From: Cavenderia fasciculata
Taxonomy: Eukaryota; Evosea; Eumycetozoa; Acytosteliales; Cavenderiaceae
Length of the DNA stretch: 64,000 bases
Assembly (NCBI RefSeq): GCF_000203815.1
Contig: NW_004457695.1
Coordinates: 1,486,054-1,550,053 of the forward strand
Direction of reading: 5' to 3'
This document shows, one piece after another, positions 1 through 11,451 of this stretch. A program made the position numbers and the translations under genes. Under the pieces are notes generated by a model. The model saw only the letters and a list, made by a program, of their open reading frames with translations, did no database searches and was not told the DNA's origin. The first letter of the stretch is position 1. Each line of letters starts with the position of its first letter.

Positions 1-1849
1 ATAGTTGCCGATGCTGAGCCAAGAGTCGAGGTTGAATTCGCGGCTTGGTACACCGCCCACGTTGTACGTGCCAATAAACACATTCTTGTATTCCTTTTGC
101 GAGTACTCTTGTTTGCGGTCTGCAACCTGCTTACGAATACGGTCGTCTGCGCCACCCTCGCTAATTGATTTGGTCGCGTGGATGCCGAGCAGTTGATCGA
201 GTACATCCTGTCGTCCATTGTCTTTAAAGTTGTTGACGTAGATTCGCGTCATTGCCTTTTTGCCGTCGGCCAGCATACCCTTGATACCATACTCACCCTC
301 ACGCGTCAACGTGGATTTGAGCGAGCCCGAGCCGGCGTACTGAATCGAAAGTGCGTCGCCGTTATCGGCCCACACAATCTTGAGTGCCTGCGCAATGTGT
401 CCAAACGAGTCGAGCGAGTCGTGGGGACGCAGCAGCTGCAGGTGCTTGAGGTGAATCTCCATTAATTTCCATCCGACACGCGCTTGCACAATGTTGGTGC
501 GGTCCAAGCAGTCTTTGCAGTTGGTGCGGACCGTGCCGACCTGCTCGCTGTGCACCTTCTTGTCGGCATGCGACATGAAAAAGTAGCCAACTGGAGGGTG
601 TGCCTGCGAGGGGTTCTTGTGGTCGATACGCTCGATCAAGTGATCCAGCGTGTCCATGCGGTTGCCATTCTTGAGTTGCTCGTGCAGATCAAAGCTGTAG
701 TAGTTGACAGTGGGGCTCTTGAGGATGGCCAGCTGCTCCTCGTAGGCGCGCACCAAGTCCGACTCACCCACCTTTAGTTTGGAGAGCAGGTTGATGATGG
801 CAACATTACCATACTTGTTGAGCTGCTCCTTAAAGTGGTTCTGGAAGGCCGGTGTCGTCGCCTGCGCCGTTCGCAAAATCGATATCTTTTTCTTGCTCAT
901 CTTTCCAATCTTGCTCAAGTTGGAAATCGATATCTTGTAGTCTGTAAACTGCGGTGTGCTCTGGTTCCAAAACACCGGCACCGATCCACGTGTCTGCACA
1001 AATGCCAACACACCCATATCCATGACCGACACGATCTGCTCCGTCTCGACAAAGTTGGCCACATTACCATCATCGTCGACACCACGTGTGTTGAATCGCG
1101 TGCCCGCACGGAACCGACTACGTCTACTAATCAACGTGTATGTAACATTGCGACCCTGGATATCGCCCAAATTGGTGTGACTGACGAACCCCTGGATGAT
1201 GGGGAAACACCAATCATACAAGCGGTACGCAATAAAGTCCTTTTGCAAATGCTTGTTCCAGTAGAACCGCTTGTCCACTCTATCCCAAGACGGCTGGTGT
1301 GCTTTGGGGTCGAGCACCTGACTCTGGTAGCTTCGTGTCAAATCATAGCTCGACCCATTTGCCAACCAATAGAAATGTCCGCTATTCAACAATGCCATCA
1401 CCTGCGAGAATGGTTTCTCCTCGGCTCCCTCCACAGCCTGTGCATTCATCGTGCCGGCGCCCCGACCCGTTGTAAACGATATAAAGTCTGTTTGAGTCAC
1501 CTTTCTAATCACATTTTGGTCATTCCCTGCAGGTCCATAGTTTATAGATCCAACAACATCACTTTGTGTTACAATTACCAAATATGATTCTAAATAGAGA
1601 ATAGAGAATAGAGTAAGTAAGTGATGAGAATACCCCAAATGTTTGTTTATATATATTTTATTTACCTCTTTCTATTCTAAATATACCTAAACATCCATAG
1701 ATCATTCTTCCACGATCTGTAAATGTTAATTCATTCTTTGGTACTATTTGCATTGAAGAGGAATCAGCACGACTGATTGTTAATGCCTTGTCGCTGATAT
1801 TATCCTTTCGCATTATAAAATGGTTGTCTGTTACAAACAATCTATACAT
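1..1849 (-). CDS. Synaptojanin-like Sac1 domain / inositol polyphosphate 5-phosphatase (N-terminal part, cut by window edge)
   Basis: Read by translating the minus strand. Exon 1 is 1849-1666 and exon 2 runs from 1589 off the left edge; the 76-nt intron has GT-AG ends and joins in frame. About 590 residues are visible. A Sac domain fills most of this: FYWLANGSSYDLTRSYQS, SRRSRFRAGTRFN, FVQTRGSVPVFW, then the catalytic CX5R signature RTNCKDCLDRTN near residue 417 and the GDALSIQYAGSGSLK block. Right at the edge the segment VFIGTYNVGG starts a 5-phosphatase (exo-endo-phosphatase) domain. This Sac-then-5-phosphatase order is that of synaptojanin, which removes 4- and 5-phosphates from phosphoinositides on endocytic membranes; one Dictyostelium 5-phosphatase (Dd5P3) has this layout. 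Codon use is more GC-rich than the spacers. The rest of the catalytic 5-phosphatase domain lies outside the window. Confidence 0.9.
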
Positions 1850-2666
1850 TCTTTACTTCTTCTTCTTCTTAATGTATGTATAATACATTCAAAAAACGAC
1901 GACGATATGATGATATTAATAAATAAATAAATAAATAAAAGTGTAGTATTACAACGTTGCAAGTAATAGATATAATGATATCAATCTAAAATATCTCTTT
2001 CTCTGTCTCTCTAATATAAAATATAAAAGAACTAAGAAAGTAAATTAATTAAAACTACTTTTCTCTCTCTTCTCTCCCCTTTTGTTTAAGAATGAATAAT
2101 AATTGAAACTATTAATCACTAATATTTCTATCGTTGATAGTGAATCGAACTTATATTGAACAGATAGTGTTTTTGGTGTGTGTGTGTTGAGTGAGATATA
2201 GTGTTGTGGTAGTAGCAGTAGTAGTGTTGGGTATGGTATTATAACAACACTGTCTTTAGTACTTTAACAATAACAAAATAGAGATAGATAATAATTAAAA
2301 GAGGAGAAAAATGTAATGTGATAGTTATAAGTGGTCGTCGTTAGTGAAGACAAGAAGACTATTGTTTGTTCATTGAAAAATTCAAAAATTACAAAGTTGG
2401 TTACAAAACTACCATTTCCGTCGATCACTATTAAAATCAATCGTTAAGTTTGGTTACAATAATAATATTTGACGACAAGATCTTGGATGATATTGATATA
2501 TATCATATATGATAATACTAATGTATATCGATTATGTATTTTGTTTTTGTTTTGAAGTTCACTCCCTGGGTCTGTGATTTTTAATCTTTTACTTTTGTTT
2601 TGAGTTGACAATAGAGATAAATTGTTTGTTTATATATATATATCTCTCTCTCTATATATATATATA
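1850..2666. other. Divergent intergenic region
   Basis: About 0.8 kb between the start codons of the synaptojanin-like gene (left, minus) and the INTS14 gene (right, plus), so it should hold both promoters. It is A+T-rich with CT/GA runs, a (AAAT)n run near 1918-1938 and TA runs just before 2667. No gene or RNA was recognised. Confidence 0.6.
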
Positions 2667-4403
2667 ATGCCAACAATAATATTATTAGATGTATCACTGT
2701 CGATGGCATCATCGATATCACATTTAAATGAAGACCAACAAGAATGTACTATCAAAGATATGATGATCATGGGTATTATATCATTCTTGCAATCGTTGGA
2801 GAATAATCTTAGTACGTTTATGATGGATTTGGTGGCACTCATAACATACTCGAATACACTGGTATCGGTGGTTCCATTCACCAAGGATCTAGAAAAGATC
2901 AAGAAACAGTTGGTCGATATCAAACTACAAAACAAGACGAATCTGGTCGATGCTTTGGTTGCTGCCGTTCAATTGGTACAGTCATCAAAGCTAGCCTATG
3001 GACATGCCGTTGAAATACTCGTCTTTACAGACAACTCTTCATCACTCAAAGACAACCAATACATCCTCAAACAATTGTACATACCCTTTATTCATTACAT
3101 TCATTTTATATCAATCGATCATATTTCTCCAGATTTACAAGTAAATTTAAATCAAAAGAAACATGATCAAATAACAACAACAACAACAACAACAACATCT
3201 GATAGTGTTAAACCAACAAATCAACAACAACGACAACAACAACAACAAGAAGATAGTGATGATCAAAATTCAATAACAAAATCAATTACACTTTATAATA
3301 ATAATCTACATGGTACAATGTATATAATCAACAAGGAATATAATAATATAAAATCAATATTATCAAATATAATAACTAATATTTTACAATCTCATTGTAT
3401 GTATAAATCAATCACACAACATATCAATATCATTTGTACTCATACCTTTTTGTTGATTGTAGATTCATTTTATCGAGGAATGATAACATTTGGTCATTTA
3501 ACATCACCTTTTACATTGTATCCATCAATCTATACAATCAATTCATTTGTAAAAGATAGATTTAAACTTCCATCTCAAGATATATCAGCAGCATCCAATA
3601 ATAGTAGTAATAATAATAATTTAGAACCAATCTTTCCAAATACATCATTTGATAGATTCCCTTCACATGTATCAATTATTGGATTTTTACCAAGCAAGTC
3701 ATTGAACAAGGTTGATAGTGTGACGAGACATGTTGTCATTCCACTGATCCCAGATTCACAGCCGGGATCTACTCCACCTCTATGTCCAGTCTTACATTAT
3801 ACACTAAGAGCACAAAAGAAAACAGCCATTGTATCAATCATTGATAAACAGTGGTATGGACTATTGACGGCAGTCGTAGAGAATGATACACCTGTCCTCA
3901 TCCTCACTACTCTTGCTCCTCATTCCAACTTTTCAGATATTGTACTCGAATGTGGTATCGATCAAATGGAAGTTGGTACACTTGGTAATTTTGAATCAAT
4001 CCAACAACAGCAGCAACAACAGCAACAACAACAAAACCAACACCAACAATCTAATCTACCATCATACAATAATATACTAAATGGAGGTAAAAACTTAAAT
4101 AATTTACCAGTGATTGATCAGTCATTTGCTAGACTAGACAATATACAAATGGATATTCAAAAGTTACAAAGAATTATTAGAACCTCGCCTTTTAGAATTG
4201 ATACTTTGGTCCTTGAATGTGAAAAGATTAGACAGACTGCATTGACCTATCAAATGCCATCACTCATGACTGCCATACTAGTCGCCATCAAAGAAGAACT
4301 CAATCAATCACTCTCAACAATGAATATTAGTCAACAACATGCTTCCATCTTGCAAGCTCTATTATATCGATTGGAACTCCCATCGGCCATTAATGTAAAA
4401 TAG
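2667..4403 (+). CDS. ints14: Integrator complex subunit 14-like VWA protein
   Basis: Single-exon, 578 aa from the chosen start. An in-frame ATG lies 45 nt upstream (2622), but the 15 residues it adds are Tyr/Ile/Ser low complexity read from TA/CT repeats; starting at MPTIILLDVSLSM matches the N-terminus of INTS14 proteins, which begin directly with the von Willebrand A fold. The VWA metal site (D-x-S-x-S, DVSLS) is at residues 8-12, followed by PFTKD and the TNLVDALVAA helix typical of the family. A Thr run, Gln runs (about residues 190-210 and 445-460) and Asn runs sit in loops. The C-terminal 120 residues are helical. INTS14 partners INTS10/INTS13 in the Integrator, which cleaves nascent snRNA and other Pol II transcripts in the nucleus. 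Assignment rests on the N-terminal motif and domain order. Confidence 0.75.
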   Translation: MPTIILLDVSLSMASSISHLNEDQQECTIKDMMIMGIISFLQSLENNLSTFMMDLVALITYSNTLVSVVPFTKDLEKIKKQLVDIKLQNKTNLVDALVAAVQLVQSSKLAYGHAVEILVFTDNSSSLKDNQYILKQLYIPFIHYIHFISIDHISPDLQVNLNQKKHDQITTTTTTTTSDSVKPTNQQQRQQQQQEDSDDQNSITKSITLYNNNLHGTMYIINKEYNNIKSILSNIITNILQSHCMYKSITQHINIICTHTFLLIVDSFYRGMITFGHLTSPFTLYPSIYTINSFVKDRFKLPSQDISAASNNSSNNNNLEPIFPNTSFDRFPSHVSIIGFLPSKSLNKVDSVTRHVVIPLIPDSQPGSTPPLCPVLHYTLRAQKKTAIVSIIDKQWYGLLTAVVENDTPVLILTTLAPHSNFSDIVLECGIDQMEVGTLGNFESIQQQQQQQQQQQNQHQQSNLPSYNNILNGGKNLNNLPVIDQSFARLDNIQMDIQKLQRIIRTSPFRIDTLVLECEKIRQTALTYQMPSLMTAILVAIKEELNQSLSTMNISQQHASILQALLYRLELPSAINVK

Positions 4404-6299
4404 ATAGAGACATTTAAAATACCCCTTCTCTAACCTCCCTCCCTTTTTTTTCTCTCTTTTTAATATAGGATGAATTGGGCATATAATATAATATATAATG
4501 GTAACCATTTGATTGATCAAGTTCAAAAAAAAATACCCCATGACACAAACACAAATTCTTCAACAAATCATTTATCATAAACACCCTTATAATCAGATTC
4601 AATGTCACTCACATAGCATAATATAACATAGTCAGTAGTCGACTGTCTATAGATCACTTCTGTATGATGATGATGAACCACCACCCACCACGAATTCACT
4701 GTTTTAAAACAGTCAATGACACAATGTGTGTGTAAAGTGATCATGTTCACCTGAGCCAAGTGAACCCACCATTTTGCTAAAACAGGGTGCTGGTGGTGGT
4801 AAAAAGAGAAAGAGAGAGAGAAGAAGATAATTATAAGTTTAAACTTTCATATTCTGAATATCATGTTTGTGCGATTTCTAAATATATCGCAGCTTTGTGT
4901 GTGAGAAAGAGAGAGAGTGTTGTTATAATATTTTTTTTGTTTACCATAATCCCATTGTTATTATTGCTGTTTTAAAAAAAATATAAATATATTTTAAAAA
5001 TACAACAAAAACAACAATGGCCACTATTCAATTCAATTCCATTGAACGACACGCCATTATTTTTATTCTAATATTAATTCAAATCAAATCAAATCAAATC
5101 AAATCTATTTCTATACTATACATCCCTGTGATCCAAACATAAAGGTAAAGAAGAAGGTGAACCTCAATGTTGGTTTTTTATAATTTGGATTAAAGAAACA
5201 ATCTTAGAAATATATTTATACATTTGTTAGAATCTGTAAAACCACAACCAGTCAATCCAAAGGTTGTAGATGACAATATTCATCATCATCATCACCAATG
5301 ATTGATGACATTGACAAGTTTAAAACTTTTGATGTTTTAATATTAATATTAATTTTAAAATTAATGTAAACATGGATATTATTGTCAAAAGGTAGATAGA
5401 TAGATGCAGCAGATTAATATTCACACCTACCACACACCGTCATCCCACAACATTGGCGTGTCACCCACCACCATGGTGGGTGTGATTTGCATTTATTTGT
5501 GAGTGTGTCAATCAATCAATCAATCAACCAACACAAGTCAACCCCCCACCCTCACTCTCTTTCCTCCCTACCAACCACCACCAACAACAACAACTAATCA
5601 ATCACAATCAATCAATCAACACGACGACACTGCTGGATACGCTATAATATTGGCCAATATTATATGTATAAAAAAAAAATGGTTGTTTATTTATAACTAT
5701 TAATTGAAAAATTAATCGATTGTTTGTTTGTTTGTTTGTATGTATGTTTTTTGTTATTGTCAAAACGATCGTCCAGTCAACCTCTTGCTAACCATCGGCT
5801 ATTTTTTTTAGTTCCAGCTCATCTTATTCATCATCATCATCATTCATTATTTTAATTACTTGCAATCTCTTTGTTGTTTTGATTGTTATTTATTTATTTG
5901 TATTATAAAACGTTCGATTTAAATATAATGTATGTATTAAATAGAGAGAGATGGAGAGAGAGAGAGATAGAGTAAGACATTAATGGAATTATCCAGACAT
6001 TTGATATTTTATTCCTCATCAAAAATCTATTGACCAAACTTTGTCATCAATTAATTATCAATCCATTGTTTTTTTTGGTGTCTGCTATTGGCAAACTATA
6101 ATCGGTCAATTTATTTATTATTGTTCATCATCACCATCACAATCCTTATTCCTTATTGATCATAGTATATTAGTTAGTATTTATTAACCCATTGCTTTTC
6201 TATTTATATATTTTATATAAAATACCAAATTATTATTATTAGTTTTATTCAATTGTAAATAATTTTGTACATTATATATATTAAAACAAAAAAGAAGTC
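4404..6299. other. Long intergenic region with inverted repeats
   Basis: About 1.9 kb without a supported gene. Short ORFs here are simple-sequence readings. It contains a perfect 16-bp palindrome at 4697-4712, a 9-bp inverted repeat at 5462-5482, CA/CACC-rich patches (5420-5600) and GA runs (5940-5975). It must hold the 3' flank of INTS14 and the promoter of the gene at 6300. Confidence 0.55.
5462..5482. promoter_or_regulatory. CACCC-rich inverted repeat (possible G-box-like site)
   Basis: CACCCACCA is followed after 3 nt by its exact reverse complement TGGTGGGTG, in a CACACC-rich patch about 820 bp upstream of the coiled-coil gene. Dictyostelid G-box factor sites are G/C-rich CACCC-type sequences, so a regulatory role is possible. 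This is inference only. Confidence 0.25.
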
Positions 6300-7184
6300 A
6301 TGGAATCACCAATTCAACATCATCATAATCATCATAACCAACAACATCCAAGTGTCAAATTTAATGACAAGGTAGAAGTCCAACACATTACCATTCCTCC
6401 TTCACCAACACCATCGTCTTACAGTGGCAATCATAGTGTGTCACGTTCAGAATATGAAAGAGTTGAAAAGAGAAACCAATTTTTGGAAAAGGAATTGGAA
6501 TATGTAAAGGGAGAGGTTCAATCCACCAGAAGAATCCTAAGTGAACGTGAAGAATTACTTCTCCAACTACAATGGGATCAAGATGACCCTAAAATAGACT
6601 TGGAAGGACAAAAGAAAAAGAAAAAGTCCAAGGAAAGATACCAAACCGAAGAGAAACAACAAATCGATAGACTACGCCAACAAATGCGTCTCATGGAGAA
6701 TGCATTGGCTGAACGTGATCTCAACATTTCTCGTCTACACAAGGAACTAAACGACACCAAGGTTGTCCATCAACAACAAATAGAAATGCTCCGTCAACCA
6801 GTCCAAAGAAGCAAGACTAGCTGGGGATTCCGTTCGTCACCTTCTTCCTCTCCACTAGGCTTTAAACCATCGCCAGGTTCTAGTCCAGCCATCATGGACA
6901 CTAGTCGTATCAACGGTGGAAATTCACCAATTGGAACACCCATGGCTCCAGGTCCCAACTTTCAATCACCATCATCCTCATCACCAAACAGTCCAGCCAC
7001 CTCTTCACCACTCGCCTCCTCCTACGCCACTGCCTCCTCTCCAGTGCTAGACTCTAATGATTTCAACAAAAAGATGAATAAGAAACCAAGTCTCTTTTTC
7101 ACCTTTAAAAAGGATAAAAAGAAAACTCCTCATTCAAATATTCAAGATGCTAATTGGAATCAACCTACTACTATTGCAAATTAA
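6300..7184 (+). CDS. Coiled-coil, low-complexity protein of unknown function
   Basis: Single exon, 294 aa. I do not recognise the family. The N-terminus is His/Gln-rich; residues about 50-165 are heptad-like, rich in Glu, Lys, Arg and Leu (EYERVEKRNQFLEKELEYVK onward) with a basic KKKKKSKER patch, consistent with a coiled coil. Residues about 170-255 are Ser/Pro-rich (repeated SSP and SPxSSP motifs, possible proline-directed phosphorylation sites). A conserved-looking basic tail (KKPSLFFTFKKDKKKT) ends the protein. The Ser/Pro part looks disordered. Start chosen at the first ATG after an A/T-rich leader. It could be a cytoskeletal or signalling scaffold, but nothing seen decides this. Confidence 0.7.
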   Translation: MESPIQHHHNHHNQQHPSVKFNDKVEVQHITIPPSPTPSSYSGNHSVSRSEYERVEKRNQFLEKELEYVKGEVQSTRRILSEREELLLQLQWDQDDPKIDLEGQKKKKKSKERYQTEEKQQIDRLRQQMRLMENALAERDLNISRLHKELNDTKVVHQQQIEMLRQPVQRSKTSWGFRSSPSSSPLGFKPSPGSSPAIMDTSRINGGNSPIGTPMAPGPNFQSPSSSSPNSPATSSPLASSYATASSPVLDSNDFNKKMNKKPSLFFTFKKDKKKTPHSNIQDANWNQPTTIAN

Positions 7185-8302
7185 AAAGAAAACAAAAAAC
7201 AAAAAAAGAAATAAGAAAAATAAGAAACCTTTCTTATATCTCTTTTTCTAAAAAGTATCAATACAATTAACACATATTATTTGTAATTATTAACCAAACC
7301 ACAATATTATTTCATCATAATAAATTAAATAAAATAAAATACCTTTTTTTAAAAAAATTATAACAACAATGAAGAGAGGGATGAATTGCAAGGGCTTGTC
7401 TCTGTTTTGTTGGTCATGTGTCATCGTCGATCTGAGATTATTATTTTTTCAAAAGCACCATTTTCACGTAAAATTGTAGGCGGAGTGGATTGAGAGTAGG
7501 TTGGTTGGTTGGATGAGCCATCCATCATCAGATTATGTGGAAGCTCTTGTTTTTATTTAAAGAACAGTGTGGTTATCTGAGAGAGGGATGAGGAACTTGT
7601 CTATTGCCCTCTACTAGACACGTTCTATTTTCCTCATTTCTTATAAACATTCACACATTTTCATTATTATTGTTTTTGTTTTCCTACTATCCACCCCACT
7701 TTCACTAACCTTGTTGTTGTTATATATCTCAATGAGAAAGAAAAGAGAGAATTAATTATCTACTTTTTTCTTTTTTTACAACCACCCACCACCACATCAC
7801 CCTCACCTTACATTCTTTCTTGTCGCCAACCACAACGAAAGAGAGAGAGAGTCAGAACATTGTGTATTTGACATCCACAAAACAAACATCATTCTAAATA
7901 TTCATTATTTTCGTCAAATGATCATCATCACAACAACCTGTTTTTTAATTTAACTTATTTATTTATTTATTTATTTCTGTATAACAACTCTTTAAATTAT
8001 TAGAAAACAAAAAAAGAGTAGTCGATCATCCATCACCATTCAACAGCAGACAGATCAAGATCATTATTTTATTCTCTTTTCTCTCCTTTTTTATAAAAAC
8101 AATTTGTACAAAAATCAAGATATATATCTTACAACGAAAAATATCTTTTCGAAAAGATTTTTTCAACAATTGCTATTAACGACATCGAAACAACCAACGA
8201 TCTTGTCTTGTTTTCATTTTTCGATTTACGCTTAAACAACACATACATATTATTTATTTGTAATTCATATATATATACATTTATATTTAAAATTTTTAAA
8301 GG
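7185..8302. other. Intergenic region upstream of ncfA
   Basis: 1.1 kb of A/T-rich spacer. It carries C-rich CACCCACCACC patches near 7780-7815, GA runs near 7840 and (TTTA)n near 7955-7975. No gene or RNA recognised; expected to hold the ncfA promoter. Confidence 0.55.
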
Positions 8303-10090
8303 ATGTTAAAACAAACAATAACAAAATGGAATCAATCATTGGAAACATATAAAAGTGGAAATATAAAAGAATCAATTCGATTGTTGGAATCGGTTGATCC
8401 CACCTCCAAGATATTATATAATATGGGTATTATGTCATTTAAAGAGAGCCAGTATAGCAAGGCAATAGGCTATTTTACAAGATCGATCGATTTGGACAAA
8501 TATTTGGCATGTTCCTACTTTATGATGGCGGTCAGCTACCACATGTCGGGTGACTCGAACCATGCAATCGTCTATTACGACGAGACACTTGGTAAACTAC
8601 GTGGACACGAATTTATAGACTACAAACAACTCGGACTAGACTATAAGTTGTTGGAATGTGAAGTATTGTTTAACAAGTCATTGGCACTTGGCAAAGCCGG
8701 CCAACCAGTTGCCAACCAAGCCCTACAATGTAAAACACTCCCATCAAACGACAAAACATTTTCCGATACTCTAAGAAGACTGGCTCAAGGACAAACTTCA
8801 TTTCAACCTCGAGTAGCACCCATGGACATTCTTTTCCAACCCCCCAAAGTTAGTGATAAAGGTCCTCCCAAAGTTGAAAAATATGAACCTAAATTATCTG
8901 CTTCTCCTCCTCCCTCTAGTTCATCATATGCATCATCTGCTCCCACTCCCACTTTATCCTCTTCCCCTTCACCTTCACCTTCATCTACCTCAAATAGTAT
9001 TATTTCAAATATAACCAATGGGTTTGGATTATTTCAAAGTTCAAGTTCTAGTTCTAGTAGCGCTCAACCACCACCTCCTCCAAAAAAACCGTTACCTTCT
9101 ATTTCTTCTTCTTCTTCTTCTTCCTCTTCGTCGTCGTCAATTCCAGCAGCACCACCACTACCAACCACCAAGAAATTACCGTCACGACCCATATCAATGG
9201 TGATTAATGAGATTTCTGTGACGATTAAATGTTTTTACCAGGATCGTCGTTTGATCCAAATCACCAACAACTGTACCATTTCAACATTACAACAAAAGAT
9301 TCAACTAAAGTTTGGAATCGATTATAACCTATTATTTAAATACCGGTCTTCAAGAGACGACTTTACCTTTATCACCACTCAATCAATTCTCACAAGTGCT
9401 CTATCCATCCCCATTCAAGAACTGTATCTTGTTGAAACACGTGATGAAATTAATCAATTTGAACATGACGCTAAACCTCAATTACCAACCAATAGTACAT
9501 CAAACCAATCATCACCACCAAAACCAACTGTACCACAAATCCCATCTAAACCACGTTTTCCTCCTTCTTCTTCTTCTTCTTCTTCATCACCATCATCAGA
9601 TGTATCAACACCATCACCACCACCAAGATTTGGTACATTGCCAAGAAGAAATCCAACCTTTTCATCACCAACTCCACCATCTACACCAACCACTCCGTCA
9701 CCAGCTCTATCAAATATTCAAAAATTCAATTCTCTTGGTACTAGTCCTAGTGGACCAACTGTACCACCACGTAATGGTACTTTTAGTGGTAGACCATCAC
9801 CATCACCATCATCGGCATCATCCAATGGAGTTGCTATTCCACCCAGACCTGCAGGTACATTAAAACGACCAGCAATGGTAAACTCTTCATCTCCACCAAC
9901 CAACAACAACAATTTTAAAATTCAATCTTTATCGGCATCAGTACCACACCAACAATCCAATGACATGACATTTGATGATTCTCAAATCGAACCTCCTTAC
10001 AAAGTTTGTTTTTCTCCTTCTGGTGAGAAATTTTATCTCAATCTAGATACTGGTCAAGTTTTTTGGAATGTTTCAGAATTGGAATATTAA
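8303..10090 (+). CDS. ncfA: NADPH oxidase activator p67phox homologue (NcfA)
   Basis: Single exon, 595 aa. Residues 1-150 form TPR repeats that follow human p67phox closely: W-N at residues 9-10, ILYNMGIMSF, YFTRSIDLDKYLA, then LRGHEFIDYKQLGL and LLECEVLFN, the Rac-binding TPR face of this family. A Ser/Pro-rich linker (residues about 195-295) precedes a PB1 domain at about 297-383 (SVTIKCFYQDRRLIQI to QELYLVE). A second long Ser/Pro linker leads to a C-terminal aromatic segment (residues about 563-594, FYLNLDTGQVFWN) that resembles a WW-like fold. No SH3 domain is evident, unlike the animal protein, which has two. The product should act in the cytosol and at membranes to activate a Nox2-type superoxide-producing oxidase. 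It is convergent with the thioesterase gene, 137 bp away. Confidence 0.88.
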   Translation: MLKQTITKWNQSLETYKSGNIKESIRLLESVDPTSKILYNMGIMSFKESQYSKAIGYFTRSIDLDKYLACSYFMMAVSYHMSGDSNHAIVYYDETLGKLRGHEFIDYKQLGLDYKLLECEVLFNKSLALGKAGQPVANQALQCKTLPSNDKTFSDTLRRLAQGQTSFQPRVAPMDILFQPPKVSDKGPPKVEKYEPKLSASPPPSSSSYASSAPTPTLSSSPSPSPSSTSNSIISNITNGFGLFQSSSSSSSSAQPPPPPKKPLPSISSSSSSSSSSSSIPAAPPLPTTKKLPSRPISMVINEISVTIKCFYQDRRLIQITNNCTISTLQQKIQLKFGIDYNLLFKYRSSRDDFTFITTQSILTSALSIPIQELYLVETRDEINQFEHDAKPQLPTNSTSNQSSPPKPTVPQIPSKPRFPPSSSSSSSSPSSDVSTPSPPPRFGTLPRRNPTFSSPTPPSTPTTPSPALSNIQKFNSLGTSPSGPTVPPRNGTFSGRPSPSPSSASSNGVAIPPRPAGTLKRPAMVNSSSPPTNNNNFKIQSLSASVPHQQSNDMTFDDSQIEPPYKVCFSPSGEKFYLNLDTGQVFWNVSELEY

Positions 10091-10227
10091 CAACAACAAA
10101 TATAACAAATATATAATATATATAAATATAAATATATAGATAGAACAATATAATATTAATATTAAAGAAATAAATACAGTAACATTTATTTATTTTTATT
10201 TAATTAATTATTTATTTTTCTATTTTT

Positions 10228-11451
10228 CTATTTTGAAATTAAAGGTAAAATATATTGATTAAAAATAGTTTGATTTGATAACCAATGAGCATGAGCAATA
10301 CCATCAATCTCTGTCAATGTTAATCTACCTTCTTTATAAAGTGTTTGTAAACCAAATGTATCATTGATATAAACATCCCTTTCAAACATTGGTTGTAAAT
10401 TTAAATTACTATCAAAAAATCCAAATAATTCTGATATCCATGGTACTACTGTTCCATCTATAATAATAATAATGAAAACAAAAAAGATATTAGAATATTA
10501 TTATTTATATTATTATTTATATTATTATATATATTATTTTTGGGGTTTTACCATCTTTTGAACCAAAACAATGAAATGAACCAATATTAATTAAATTTTC
10601 TTTATATTGTGGAATTTGATTTGGTAATTCTTGGTTGATACTTGGTAGGAATACATTCTCTGATAGATATCTATCACGATTTTGAGGATCATGCCACCAA
10701 TTGGCTACTGAAAATGATTTTTGAAATGTTTTGGTATAAAATAAATTGGTTAATTCCCATTCTGTTAAATTTTGTTCCCATCCACTTAATGGTCCTAATC
10801 CATATCTAAAAATAAAAGAAATAGAAAAAATAAAATAGAGAATGATTAGATTATAATTTGAATGGAATCTATTTAAATGTTTTTTCTTACATTCCCATAT
10901 GTACACCAGCCAATGATACAAAAGTATTAACTGGAAGACCATATAATTCAACTACTGAACGAAGGATCAAGGCACCTTGTGAATGTCCAACCAAATGATA
11001 CCCATTTGCAAAACTTTCATTATTCTTTGTAATATTTTGAATTAATTGATAAACATCATAAATTTGATTAATCATTGCTTGAGTTGAATCAAATCCATTA
11101 TCAACACTTTAAAATAGAAATAGAAATAAAAATAGAAAAAAAAAAAAAAAGAATTAATTAATTTAATTATTACATTCTTTTTTTTGTCCCCATTCATTCA
11201 TACTTTAATGAAATTGCAATTTGATTTGGGTTATTTTGTTTAATCCAATTAACATAATCAGTAAAGTCTCTATAAGTACCTGCTGTATTTGATAATGCAA
11301 ACCCATGTAAAAGAAGTACGGGCAGTGGATCAGTATCACCACCATCACCATCCTCTGATCTACTTTTACCTCTTACATCGACAGAACTAGAGGTGGTGCT
11401 AGAAAATATAAATAATATTGATAAAAATAATATAATTATTGGTGTATTCAT
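10228..11451 (-). CDS. Palmitoyl-protein thioesterase (PPT2-like), four exons
   Basis: Exons 11451-11204, 11106-10891, 10805-10552 and 10457-10228 join in frame through GT-AG introns of 85-97 nt, giving 315 aa. The start is at MNTPIIILFLSIL, a signal peptide; an in-frame upstream ATG (11484) would only add a Phe run. The mature part opens with PVLLLHGF, carries the serine nucleophile elbow GHSQGA near residue 120, DDGTVVPW near 240 (catalytic Asp region) and DGIAHAHW near 295 (catalytic His). The spacing and the segments SELFGFFDSN and FGLQTLYKEGRL fit PPT2 better than PPT1. The enzyme should remove thioester-linked acyl groups in lysosomes or the secretory path. Confidence 0.85.

Noticed and set aside
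835-1587. 250-aa plus-strand ORF at the left end
   Set aside because: Antisense shadow of the synaptojanin-like gene, whose minus-strand translation has full Sac motifs.
4568-5703. Short ORFs in the spacer after INTS14
   Set aside because: Composition is His/Val or Asn/Gln/Ser simple sequence, with no partner exon or motif.
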